Assembly (NCBI GenBank): GCA_046484825.1
Contig: JAWOIE010000004.1
Span: 1-6,036, forward strand
DNA from: CAJYAN01 sp046484825
GTDB lineage: Bacteria; Pseudomonadota; Gammaproteobacteria; UBA6429; Thiohalophilaceae
DNA: 6,036 bases
Reading direction: 5' to 3'
Below are positions 1 to 5,789 of this stretch, piece by piece. A model generated the notes under the pieces. It searched no databases and was not told the DNA's origin. It saw only the letters and a list, made by a program, of their open reading frames with translations. The translations under genes were made by a program, and so were the position numbers. How positions within the stretch are numbered: the first letter of the stretch is position 1; every line of letters starts with the position of its first letter.

Positions 1-1
1 C

Positions 2-682
2 ACCACGCCCCCCAAGGCGCGGGAACTGCTGCGCTCCATCTATCTAAAACAACACGGGCTCTCCTATCATCACAGTATTGCCATGTTTGTCAGCGAACGC
101 TTTCTCGATGTCCTCGTCATGGCCTGCCTGGCATCCCTGACCGTATTTCAGTTTGGTGATTATGGGACGTTTGTGTTGCTGGCAAGCCTGCTCATGGTGG
201 CCCTCTTGTTCCTCATCAAGAGTACACACTTTAAGTCACTACTGGACTTTGCCCACGACCGTGTGAGATGGAAAAGACTGCAAGGCCTGCTCACGCACCT
301 GCGCAGCCTGTTGCACAACGCACAACAATTATTGCGCTACCGTTTGCTGAGCCTGGGCCTGCTCATCGGCATCGTCGCCTGGGCCATTCAGGGCGTTGCC
401 TTTTATTATCTTCTGCAACTGCTGGGCTGGGATACCAGCCTGCTGGCCGCCGTGGGGATCTATGCCATTAGCCTGCTGGCCGGCGCGGCGACCTTTATCC
501 CTGGTGGCGTTGGCGGTACCGAGGTCGTCATGGCGGTGTTACTCGCGGCCAGTGGCGCCGACACCAGCATCGCCGTGGCCGCGCCACTCATCAGCCGCCT
601 CACGACTCTGTGGTTTGCGGTGGCTATCGGCCTGCTGGCCAATACCCTGATTGGTCGGCAGGCCCTGCGCGAGCCTCAATAA
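2..682 (+). CDS. Lysylphosphatidylglycerol synthase TM-region / YbhN-type flippase-like membrane protein (5' truncated)
   Basis: The reading frame is open to the left window edge, so the true start lies upstream; 226 residues are visible. The first internal Met (position 83) is not a credible start, because the 27 residues before it fit the family: TTPPKA, then a loop leading into SERFLDVL, resembling the conserved 'P.G.E ... eR..D' stretch of PF03706-type proteins. Hydrophobic segments follow at about residues 36-72, 114-141 and 145-217. A glycine-rich re-entrant-like motif FIPGGVGGTE (about 165-174) and SRLTTLWF (about 198-205) are typical of the family C-terminus. Relatives include the MprF flippase domain and archaeal AglD; they are thought to move or modify lipids or glycolipids in the inner membrane, but the substrate here cannot be read from sequence. 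The stop codon overlaps the convergent CarS-like gene by 7 bp. Family assignment is firm; function is not. Confidence 0.88.
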   Translation, partial: TTPPKARELLRSIYLKQHGLSYHHSIAMFVSERFLDVLVMACLASLTVFQFGDYGTFVLLASLLMVALLFLIKSTHFKSLLDFAHDRVRWKRLQGLLTHLRSLLHNAQQLLRYRLLSLGLLIGIVAWAIQGVAFYYLLQLLGWDTSLLAAVGIYAISLLAGAATFIPGGVGGTEVVMAVLLAASGADTSIAVAAPLISRLTTLWFAVAIGLLANTLIGRQALREPQ

Positions 683-1164
683 GGTCGCTTACGAATGTGC
701 AGGCGATACAACAACCTGGACAGCACTACCTCCACCAGCATAAAGACCACAACTATCGTCAAGCCGTCGGCTGGACTCAGGTTGCCGTGGCTCCACAAAA
801 AAATAACAGGCAAAGCGGCCTCGGGAATTTGATCCAGGCCGATGGCGCGACTACTCGGGGCCAGACCTCGGCGCCGTTTGATGAAACTGGCAAGTAGATC
901 GCCCAGCATCGACAGGCTAATGATGATGAAGGCGGTCGTCACCGGCCACCCCAGCCACAGCGCCACCGGCATAGCCAACAGCATGGCGCTGACCAACCCC
1001 CGCCAGGTCTTGCTTGCCCCCAGCCAGGGGCGACCGTCACCGGCCAGGACACCGCCATCGATGGGGGTGACAAACCAGTCGCCGAACAGGCGCGCCGCCA
1101 GGATGGGGGCACCGTTGGCCAGGCCCAACACGATCAGGCTGCTGATAATAATCTCGATATTCAT
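676..1164 (-). CDS. CDP-archaeol synthase (CarS/DUF46) family membrane protein
   Basis: A complete 162-residue protein, close to the length of archaeal CarS. In archaea the enzyme transfers CMP from CTP to unsaturated archaetidic acid, giving CDP-archaeol, in parallel with bacterial CdsA. Visible signature elements are PIDGG (34-38), GDGRPWLGASKTWRG (42-56), GDLLASFIKRR (88-98) and LDQIPE (110-115), matching the family's DGG, G.(S)KTWRG, GD..SF.KRR and LDQ blocks. About five membrane segments are apparent (roughly 3-24, 57-76, 77-95, 115-125, 134-153). The ATG at 1162-1164 is chosen because it opens directly into the first membrane segment; the ribosome site is weak (TAGG three bases upstream on the minus strand). 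It is convergent with the flippase-like gene and divergent from the Lon-like gene. Family membership is seen in the motifs. Whether this bacterial copy acts on an archaeal-type lipid, an ordinary phosphatidic acid or another polyprenyl/glycerol phosphate is unknown, so no gene symbol is given. Confidence 0.85.
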   Translation of the reverse strand: MNIEIIISSLIVLGLANGAPILAARLFGDWFVTPIDGGVLAGDGRPWLGASKTWRGLVSAMLLAMPVALWLGWPVTTAFIIISLSMLGDLLASFIKRRRGLAPSSRAIGLDQIPEAALPVIFLWSHGNLSPADGLTIVVVFMLVEVVLSRLLYRLHIRKRPY

Positions 1165-1194
1165 CGGCCTAATCTTTTGCCCCTATATTGCCCA

Positions 1195-1203
1195 TGTTAT
1201 GCT
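1195..1203 (+). promoter_or_regulatory. Candidate extended -10 promoter element for the Lon-like gene
   Basis: TGTTATGCT reads as an extended -10 (TGn followed by TATGCT, four of six matches to TATAAT), with the start codon about 50 bases downstream. A possible -35, TTGCCC at 1177-1182, is only 15 bases upstream of the hexamer, shorter than the preferred 17. The element lies within the inverted repeat at 1196-1212. It is based on pattern only. Confidence 0.3.
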
Positions 1204-1212
1204 GATCATAAC
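1196..1212. repeat. Inverted repeat GTTATG-N5-CATAAC in the divergent promoter region
   Basis: The sequence GTTATGCTGATCATAAC has two perfect 6-bp arms around a 5-base centre, a spacing suited to a dimeric DNA-binding protein. It covers both candidate -10 hexamers, so a protein bound here could repress both directions. The symmetry is seen directly; the operator role is inference, and no specific regulator family is recognised. Confidence 0.4.
1205..1210 (-). promoter_or_regulatory. Candidate -10 element for the CarS-like gene
   Basis: On the minus strand these bases read TATGAT, five of six matches to the sigma-70 -10 consensus, about 40 bases before the CarS-like ATG. No good -35 is visible at the expected distance (the best is TTCTTT at 1227-1232). 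It overlaps the opposite arm of the same inverted repeat that carries the plus-strand candidate. Confidence 0.3.
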
Positions 1213-1252
1213 CTACCCTTAATATTAAAGAATAAATAAGTTGCCTGGACCC

Positions 1253-3691
1253 ATGACCGATAAAGACCTGCGCCTCCTCCCCGAACAACTCTATCGCCAC
1301 TGTGACCTGACGCTGTTTGACTTCGAGACCACCGAATCACTACAGGACATCGAAGAAACCCTCGGTCAACACCGCGCCCTGCAGGCTATTCGCTTTGGCG
1401 TCGGCATTCAGCAGCCGGGCTATAACCTGTACGTCCTCGGCCACCGTGGCCGCGGGCGACACAGCACGGTCAAGTCCTATCTGCAGGACATCGCCGCGCA
1501 GCAGGACGCCCCTGCGGACTGGTGTTACATCAACAACTTCAAACAACCACACAAACCCTATTATCTACAGCTGCCCGCCGGGCGGGGCACCAGCCTGCAA
1601 CACGATATGCTGCAACTCATTGAAGACCTGCATACCGTCATCCCCGCCGCCTTTGAGGCGGAGGAATACCATGCCCGCCTGCACGAGGTGGAAGAGACCT
1701 TAAAAGAACAGGCTGAAAAACAATTTAGTGAACTCGCCCATCAGGCCGAGGAGCACCACATTACCCTGCTGCGCACTCCGCATGGCTTTGCCTTTGCGCC
1801 GGTCAAGGATGACAAGGTCATTAGTCCCGAAGATTTTGACAAACTCTCGGAAAAGGAACGCGACCGCATTGATCAGATCATTGCAGTGCTCGAAGAGAAG
1901 CTGCAAAGCATTTTGCGCCAGCAGCCACAGTGGCAACGCCAGGGACGTGAGCAGGTCAAGGCCCTCAATCGTGAGGTCGCTATTTTTGCCATTGGCCACC
2001 TCATCGAAGACCTCAAGGCGCGCTATAGTGATCTGCCCAAGGTCGTAAATTATCTACAGGAAGTGGAAGAAGATATTATCGAGCACTTCAATGACTTTCG
2101 CCGCGAGGAGGGCTCAACCCCTGCGTTGTTTCTCGACATGGAGTCCGGCCCGACCTTTACGCGTTATCACGTCAATGTCATTGTCGATAACAGCAAGGTC
2201 ACGGGGGCGCCGGTCATATATGAAGATAGCCCCCTCTATCCCAATCTGATCGGTTGCGTCGAACACATGACCCGCATGGGGACGCTGACGACTGACTTCA
2301 CCCTGATCAAACCCGGCGCCCTGCATCGCGCCAATGGCGGCTACCTGATCCTGGATGTCGACAAGGTCCTGAGCCAGCCCTTCGCCTGGGAGGGCCTGAA
2401 ACAGGTGCTGGCCTCAAACGAGATCAGTATTCAATCACTCGGCCAGCTCTACAGCCTCATCAGCACCCAGTCGCTGGAGCCGGAGGCCATCCCCCTGAAT
2501 ATCAAGATTGTGCTGGTGGGCGATCGCCGTCTGTATTACCTGTTGTATGAGTATGACCCCGAGTTTGCCGAACTGTTTAAGGTGGAGGCTGACTTTGAAG
2601 ACGAGATCGATCGCCATGCCGAAAATGATATGCTTTACGCCCGCATGATCGCCACCCTGGCACGGCGTAACCAGCTCAAACCCCTCGATCGCGCCGCCGT
2701 CGGCCGCGTCATCGAACACGCCGCCCGTCTGGTCGAAGACACGGAAAAACTCAGCACCGGCGTCGCCAGCATTTCCGACCTCATCCGCGAGGCGGATTAC
2801 TGGGCCGCCCAGAACCAGCAAGGCGTCATCCGCCGCGAGGATGTGCAGCACGCCCTCGACCAACAGACCTATCGCGCCGAGCGCTATCGCCAGCGCCTCT
2901 ATGAAGAGATCAAACGCGGCGCTATTCTAATCGACACCGAGGGCGAACGTGTCGCCCAGGTCAACGGCCTGGCGGTGATCCAGATGGGGCGCTTTGCCTT
3001 TGCCCAGCCCTCGCGCATTACGGCCACGGCCCGTCTCGGTGATGGTGAAATGGTGGATATTGAACGTGAAGTCGAACTCGGCGGTTCACTGCACACCAAG
3101 GGCGTCTTCATCCTTTCCGCCTTTTTGGCGACCCGCTATGCCAAAGACCGGCCGCTGTCCCTCGCCTCCACCCTGGTGTTTGAACAAAGCTATGGCATGA
3201 TCGATGGCGACAGCGCCTCCATGGCGGAACTCTGCGCCCTGCTCTCGGCACTGGCCGACATCCCGATCAAACAATCCCTCGCCATCACCGGCTCTGTCAA
3301 TCAACATGGAGAGTCCCAGGTGATCGGTGGCGTGAATGAAAAGGTTGAGGGCTTTTTTGGCGTCTGCAAGACCCGCGGTCTGAACGGCAGCCAGGGCGTG
3401 CTCATCCCGGCCAACAACAGCCCGCACCTGATGTTACACCAGGAGGTCACCACGGCCTGTCGCGACGGGCAATTCCATCTTTACATCTATCACAACGTCG
3501 ATGAGGCCATGCACCTGCTCACCGGTCTGCCCAGCGGCGAGCGTGACGCCGACGGTCAGTATCCGCAAGGCAGCATCAACCGTCGGGTCGAAGACCGTCT
3601 CATCGAACTGGAAAACCTCAAGGAAAAGTTCAAGGCACGGGAAAAAGAAGCAGACGACGAAGATGACGACAATGACACCGCCGATCATTAA
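1253..3691 (+). CDS. Lon-like protease with AAA_32-type ATPase region and Lon_C Ser-Lys protease domain
   Basis: An 812-residue cytoplasmic protein of the LonB/LonC/YcbZ-like group: no N-terminal Lon substrate (LAN) domain and no membrane segment. Order (numbered from the ATG): AAA region from about 15 to 510, with a charged helical, coiled-coil-like insertion at about 135-290; Walker-A-like GHRGRGRHST (63-72); Walker-B-like GGYLILDVDK (362-371); then the protease domain from about 565 to 765. The catalytic serine is in GDSAS (Ser654) and the lysine in GGVNEK (Lys697); their 43-residue separation equals that of Ser679 and Lys722 in E. coli Lon. The Walker A carries Arg-His where Lys-Ser/Thr is expected, so nucleotide hydrolysis is uncertain. 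The C-terminus is strongly acidic (EADDEDDDND). Start: the ATG gives MTDKDLRLLPEQLYR, a typical family opening; a TTG at 1241 would add four residues. Neither has a strong ribosome site. The family is involved in protein quality control; substrates are unknown. Confidence 0.93.
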   Translation: MTDKDLRLLPEQLYRHCDLTLFDFETTESLQDIEETLGQHRALQAIRFGVGIQQPGYNLYVLGHRGRGRHSTVKSYLQDIAAQQDAPADWCYINNFKQPHKPYYLQLPAGRGTSLQHDMLQLIEDLHTVIPAAFEAEEYHARLHEVEETLKEQAEKQFSELAHQAEEHHITLLRTPHGFAFAPVKDDKVISPEDFDKLSEKERDRIDQIIAVLEEKLQSILRQQPQWQRQGREQVKALNREVAIFAIGHLIEDLKARYSDLPKVVNYLQEVEEDIIEHFNDFRREEGSTPALFLDMESGPTFTRYHVNVIVDNSKVTGAPVIYEDSPLYPNLIGCVEHMTRMGTLTTDFTLIKPGALHRANGGYLILDVDKVLSQPFAWEGLKQVLASNEISIQSLGQLYSLISTQSLEPEAIPLNIKIVLVGDRRLYYLLYEYDPEFAELFKVEADFEDEIDRHAENDMLYARMIATLARRNQLKPLDRAAVGRVIEHAARLVEDTEKLSTGVASISDLIREADYWAAQNQQGVIRREDVQHALDQQTYRAERYRQRLYEEIKRGAILIDTEGERVAQVNGLAVIQMGRFAFAQPSRITATARLGDGEMVDIEREVELGGSLHTKGVFILSAFLATRYAKDRPLSLASTLVFEQSYGMIDGDSASMAELCALLSALADIPIKQSLAITGSVNQHGESQVIGGVNEKVEGFFGVCKTRGLNGSQGVLIPANNSPHLMLHQEVTTACRDGQFHLYIYHNVDEAMHLLTGLPSGERDADGQYPQGSINRRVEDRLIELENLKEKFKAREKEADDEDDDNDTADH

Positions 3692-4418
3692 ACGCATTCT
3701 CCTGCCACTGAGTGCCCAGCGGCCGCCCGCCGGTCTGCTGGAGCAAGCCGCCACGATCGCCGCCCGGCTACAAAGCGAACTCTGCGGCCTGTTTATCGAG
3801 GACAGTGATTTATTGAATTTTGCCCAGCTCCCCGTTGGCCGCGAAATCGGTTTCAGCACCGGCAGGGTCCAGCACAGCAGTATGAGCAGCATGGAACGCA
3901 GCCTGCGTCAGGTCGCCAGTCGTTCCCAGCAGGAACTCAGTCGACTGGCAACACACTACAAAATCCAGAGCCAGTTCGTCACCCGGCGCGGTCATACCTG
4001 GCAGACCATGCAAATGGAAATACAACCCGGTGACCTGCTCATCCTCAGCGGTCAGGGACAACAGGCCCAGCAGCGCTTAAGCCAACAGGCCCATGCCTTC
4101 CTGCAAAGTGGCCATCACTACCTGGCCTGGTTGCCGCCAGCGTCACTGACCGCCGATGACATTACCGTGCTCGAGGACCAGAGCCCCGCCGCCGCAGAGG
4201 CCCGCCAACTGGCCCGCCAACTGACACAGGCCAATGGCCACGCCATCCGGCGGGAGCCGTATACCAACAACGAAAACCTGCGCGCCAAACTCCAGGCCTG
4301 CAAAAAGGGCCTCTGGATCCTGCCCTATCGTCCGGACTGGGATGTGACTGTGCTCGAACAACTGCTCAGCAAAAGTACTTGCCCAGTGCTCATTATCAAT
4401 CATCTGCCAACGGCGTAA
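3663..4418 (+). CDS. Universal-stress-protein-like protein with two degenerate Usp halves
   Basis: A soluble protein of 251 residues (248 if the ATG at 3672 is used, which has GAAG nine bases upstream). The first half opens with the Usp-like beta strand IIKRILLPLS (8-17), then a helix with LLEQAATIAARL and the strand LCGLFIED (40-47), ending at PGDLLILSG (122-130). The second half repeats the pattern in weaker form: DDITVLED (165-172), the helix AEARQLARQL, KKGLWILPY (214-222) and the closing strand CPVLIINH (240-247). Tandem Usp proteins are usually near this length. The ATP-binding signature G-x2-G-x9-G-S/T is not seen in either half, so it is probably a non-ATP-binding type. The segment around IEDSDLL and LPVGREIGF (45-64) is a more specific conserved-looking block I cannot name. 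The start lies inside the 3' end of the protease gene (29-bp overlap), implying cotranscription and probably coupled translation. Fold assignment is moderate; role unknown. Confidence 0.75.
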   Translation: MTTMTPPIIKRILLPLSAQRPPAGLLEQAATIAARLQSELCGLFIEDSDLLNFAQLPVGREIGFSTGRVQHSSMSSMERSLRQVASRSQQELSRLATHYKIQSQFVTRRGHTWQTMQMEIQPGDLLILSGQGQQAQQRLSQQAHAFLQSGHHYLAWLPPASLTADDITVLEDQSPAAAEARQLARQLTQANGHAIRREPYTNNENLRAKLQACKKGLWILPYRPDWDVTVLEQLLSKSTCPVLIINHLPTA

Positions 4419-4471
4419 GCGATCGGCCCGACACTGAGGAGCGACGTCCCCATCGCCCCCATGATCGGGGA

Positions 4472-4485
4472 GCACAAATCTGTGC
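4472..4485. repeat. Inverted repeat GCACA-N4-TGTGC upstream of nnrS
   Basis: Two perfect 5-bp arms flank AATC. It immediately follows a CCCC/GGGG stem at 4457-4470. It could be an operator or a small RNA hairpin in a transcript reading through from the Usp-like gene. The arms are short, so chance occurrence is possible. Confidence 0.3.
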
Positions 4486-4489
4486 GCGG

Positions 4490-4505
4490 GCCGTTGTACA
4501 CCGGC
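4490..4505. repeat. 16-bp near-perfect palindrome upstream of nnrS
   Basis: GCCGTTGTACACCGGC pairs at seven of eight symmetric positions and lies 50 bases before the nnrS start codon, a position compatible with an operator for nnrS. The symmetry is observed; the regulatory role is inference, and no known regulator consensus is matched. Confidence 0.35.
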
Positions 4506-4543
4506 GGCAGACTGTGTTATCCCTGTTGCTACCGCATCCACGC

Positions 4544-4547
4544 AAGG
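4544..4547 (+). promoter_or_regulatory. Ribosome binding site of nnrS
   Basis: AAGG lies eight bases before the ATG at 4556. It is the clearest Shine-Dalgarno match in the window and decides the nnrS start: upstream in-frame Met codons, including one within the Usp-like gene, would add a tail with no resemblance to the NnrS family. Confidence 0.65.
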
Positions 4548-4555
4548 TTCAGACC

Positions 4556-5752
4556 ATGTCTCTGCACGACATCGACGCCAGTCCCGCCCCCGGAAACTTT
4601 GCCCTGTTCAATCTCGGCTTTCGCCCCTTTTTTCTCGCCGCCGGGGCGTTTGCAGTGCTGGCCATGTTACTGTGGATGGCGGCGACGATGTTTGGCTGGC
4701 CGCTACAGGCCTTTGGCGCCGCCCCGACCTGGCACGCGCATGAAATGATCTTTGGCTATACCCTTGCCGTCATTGCAGGATTTTTGCTGACGGCAGTCAA
4801 GAACTGGACCGGTATCCAGACGCCACATGGCCTGCCACTGGCGATGATGTTTTTGCTCTGGCTGGCGGCACGCCTGTTGCCGTTTATCGAAGCCATCAGC
4901 CTGCTCAGCGTGGCCATCGTCGATGGCCTGTTTCTCCTGCTGCTCATGACCAGCGTCGCCCAACCGATCCTCAAGACCCGCCAGTGGCAACACCTCGGCA
5001 TTCTCGCCATCCTGAGCCTGCTGTTGCTCAGTAACCTGATCTTTTATGCCGGCCTGCTGGGCCATATTGAGAATGGCGTCTTTATCGGCCTGTACTCCGG
5101 TCTCTATCTAATCATGGGGCTGATATTTCTCATGGGGCGCCGGGTGATTCCCTTTTTTATCGAGAAGGGTGTCGATGACACGGTATCACTGACCAATTAT
5201 AAATGGCTCGATATCAGCAGCCCGGTGATTTTTGTTGGCTTCTGGTTCGCCGACCTGTTTGTCGCTGAACCGCTGCTGGTCACGCTGCTGGCGGCACTGC
5301 TGTTTCTGCTCCACGCCATTCGTCTGTACGCCTGGCACACCCCCGGCATCTGGCGCAAACCCCTGCTATGGGTGCTGTATCTTGCCTACGCTGCGCTGAC
5401 CCTGGGTTTTCTGCTCAAGGCGCTGGTGCCGCTCACGGGTCTGTCAGCGTTTATCCCCCTGCATGCCTTTGCCGTGGGTGGCATCGGCGTCATGACCCTG
5501 GGCATGATGTCGCGCGTGGCCCTGGGGCACACCGGCCGCAACGTGTTTGCGCCACCACCCCTACTGGGCGTGAGCTTTGTCCTACTCTTTGCCGCCGGTG
5601 TAGCGCGGGTCTTGCTGCCGCTCCTGGCGCCTGGCCAATACCTGCTCTGGGTGGGGCTCTCCCAGACCCTGTGGGTGCTGGCCTTTGCTCTGTTCATGGT
5701 GGTTTTTCTGCCCATACTCTGGCAGCCTCGGGTCGATGGCCGCTTTGGCTGA
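4556..5752 (+). CDS. nnrS: NnrS family haem/copper membrane protein
   Basis: A 398-residue, very hydrophobic inner-membrane protein with about 12 predicted membrane segments, the usual size for NnrS (PF05940). Recognisable blocks in order: FRPFFLAAG (22-30), WHAHEMIFGY (59-68) with two histidines likely to serve as metal or haem ligands, GFLLTAVKNWTG (75-86), GRRVIPFF (194-201), and a C-terminal block running from HAFAVGGIG (303-311) to SRVALGHTGR (319-328). NnrS proteins were first found with nitrite/NO reductase genes and contain haem and copper. Work in Vibrio cholerae ties NnrS to protection of iron metabolism from nitric oxide. No nir, nor or hmp gene is visible here, so it appears as an NO-stress gene set apart from a denitrification operon within this window. 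It lies 137 bp after the Usp-like gene and 37 bp before the phosphatase gene. Family assignment is strong. Confidence 0.94.
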   Translation: MSLHDIDASPAPGNFALFNLGFRPFFLAAGAFAVLAMLLWMAATMFGWPLQAFGAAPTWHAHEMIFGYTLAVIAGFLLTAVKNWTGIQTPHGLPLAMMFLLWLAARLLPFIEAISLLSVAIVDGLFLLLLMTSVAQPILKTRQWQHLGILAILSLLLLSNLIFYAGLLGHIENGVFIGLYSGLYLIMGLIFLMGRRVIPFFIEKGVDDTVSLTNYKWLDISSPVIFVGFWFADLFVAEPLLVTLLAALLFLLHAIRLYAWHTPGIWRKPLLWVLYLAYAALTLGFLLKALVPLTGLSAFIPLHAFAVGGIGVMTLGMMSRVALGHTGRNVFAPPPLLGVSFVLLFAAGVARVLLPLLAPGQYLLWVGLSQTLWVLAFALFMVVFLPILWQPRVDGRFG

Positions 5753-5766
5753 AGCCCGGTTTTTTT
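5742..5766 (+). terminator. Possible weak intrinsic terminator at the 3' end of nnrS
   Basis: A short stem GCTT-N6-AAGC (5742-5755) spans the nnrS stop codon. After CCGG comes a run of seven T (5760-5766). The four-pair stem is weak and four bases separate it from the T-run; alternative pairings using nearby GGCC or CGGG do not give a clearly better hairpin. If active it would partly insulate the phosphatase gene from nnrS. Confidence 0.25.
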
Positions 5767-5789
5767 GATTACCCCGACAGCGCATACCC

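Larger units (their letters stand above)
1165..1252. other. Divergent intergenic spacer between the CarS-like and Lon-like genes
   Basis: This 88-bp spacer separates two genes transcribed away from each other, so it should hold both promoters. It is clearly more AT-rich than the flanking coding DNA, especially at 1219-1240. It contains a perfect 6-bp-arm inverted repeat at 1196-1212 and a perfect 10-bp palindrome TTAATATTAA at 1219-1228. No strong Shine-Dalgarno sequence precedes either start. The left limit of the Lon-like gene is uncertain: a TTG at 1241 is in frame 12 bases before the chosen ATG. Confidence 0.6.
4419..4555. other. Spacer between the Usp-like gene and nnrS with three inverted repeats
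   Basis: This 137-bp gap has no credible coding sequence. It contains CCCC-N6-GGGG (4457-4470), GCACA-N4-TGTGC (4472-4485) and the 16-bp near-palindrome at 4490-4505. None is followed by a T-run, so an intrinsic terminator is not supported. The gap is long enough for a separate nnrS promoter, but no convincing sigma-70 hexamer pair is evident. No clear FNR/NnrR (TTGAT-N4-ATCAA-like) or NsrR site is seen. Confidence 0.5.

Noticed and set aside
437..640. Repeated CCTGCTGGCC strings in the flippase-like gene (three copies)
   Set aside because: They encode recurring Leu-Leu-Ala in membrane helices using preferred codons, which explains them without a repeat element.
1190..1198. Heat-shock sigma-32-like -10 (GCCCATGTT, near CCCCATnT) before the Lon-like gene
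   Set aside because: It is tempting for a protease gene, but no CTTGAA-like -35 occurs at the required distance; the nearest, CTTTTG at 1174, is a poor match with too short a spacer.
842..1222. 126-codon plus-strand open frame opposite the CarS-like gene
   Set aside because: It is antisense to a gene with clear family motifs, its translation is low-complexity and Arg/Pro-rich at first, and it has no recognisable domain.
3501..3662. Upstream extension of the Usp-like frame into the protease gene
   Set aside because: The extra residues are Ser/Thr/Lys-rich out-of-frame translation of the Lon_C end; the Usp-like fold starts just after the ATGs at 3663 and 3672.
3434..3892. 152-codon minus-strand open frame across the protease/Usp-like junction
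   Set aside because: It lies wholly opposite two well-supported coding regions and shows no family motif; long antisense frames are common in GC-rich coding DNA.
4379..4555. N-terminal extension of NnrS by 59 codons
   Set aside because: The extension is Arg/His-rich, unlike NnrS N-termini, and overlaps the Usp-like gene; the ATG at 4556 has an AAGG ribosome site at good spacing.
4419..4555. FNR/NnrR, NsrR or NorR binding site upstream of nnrS
   Set aside because: I looked for TTGAT-N4-ATCAA-like and similar symmetric sites by eye and found no acceptable match; the palindromes present do not fit these consensuses.
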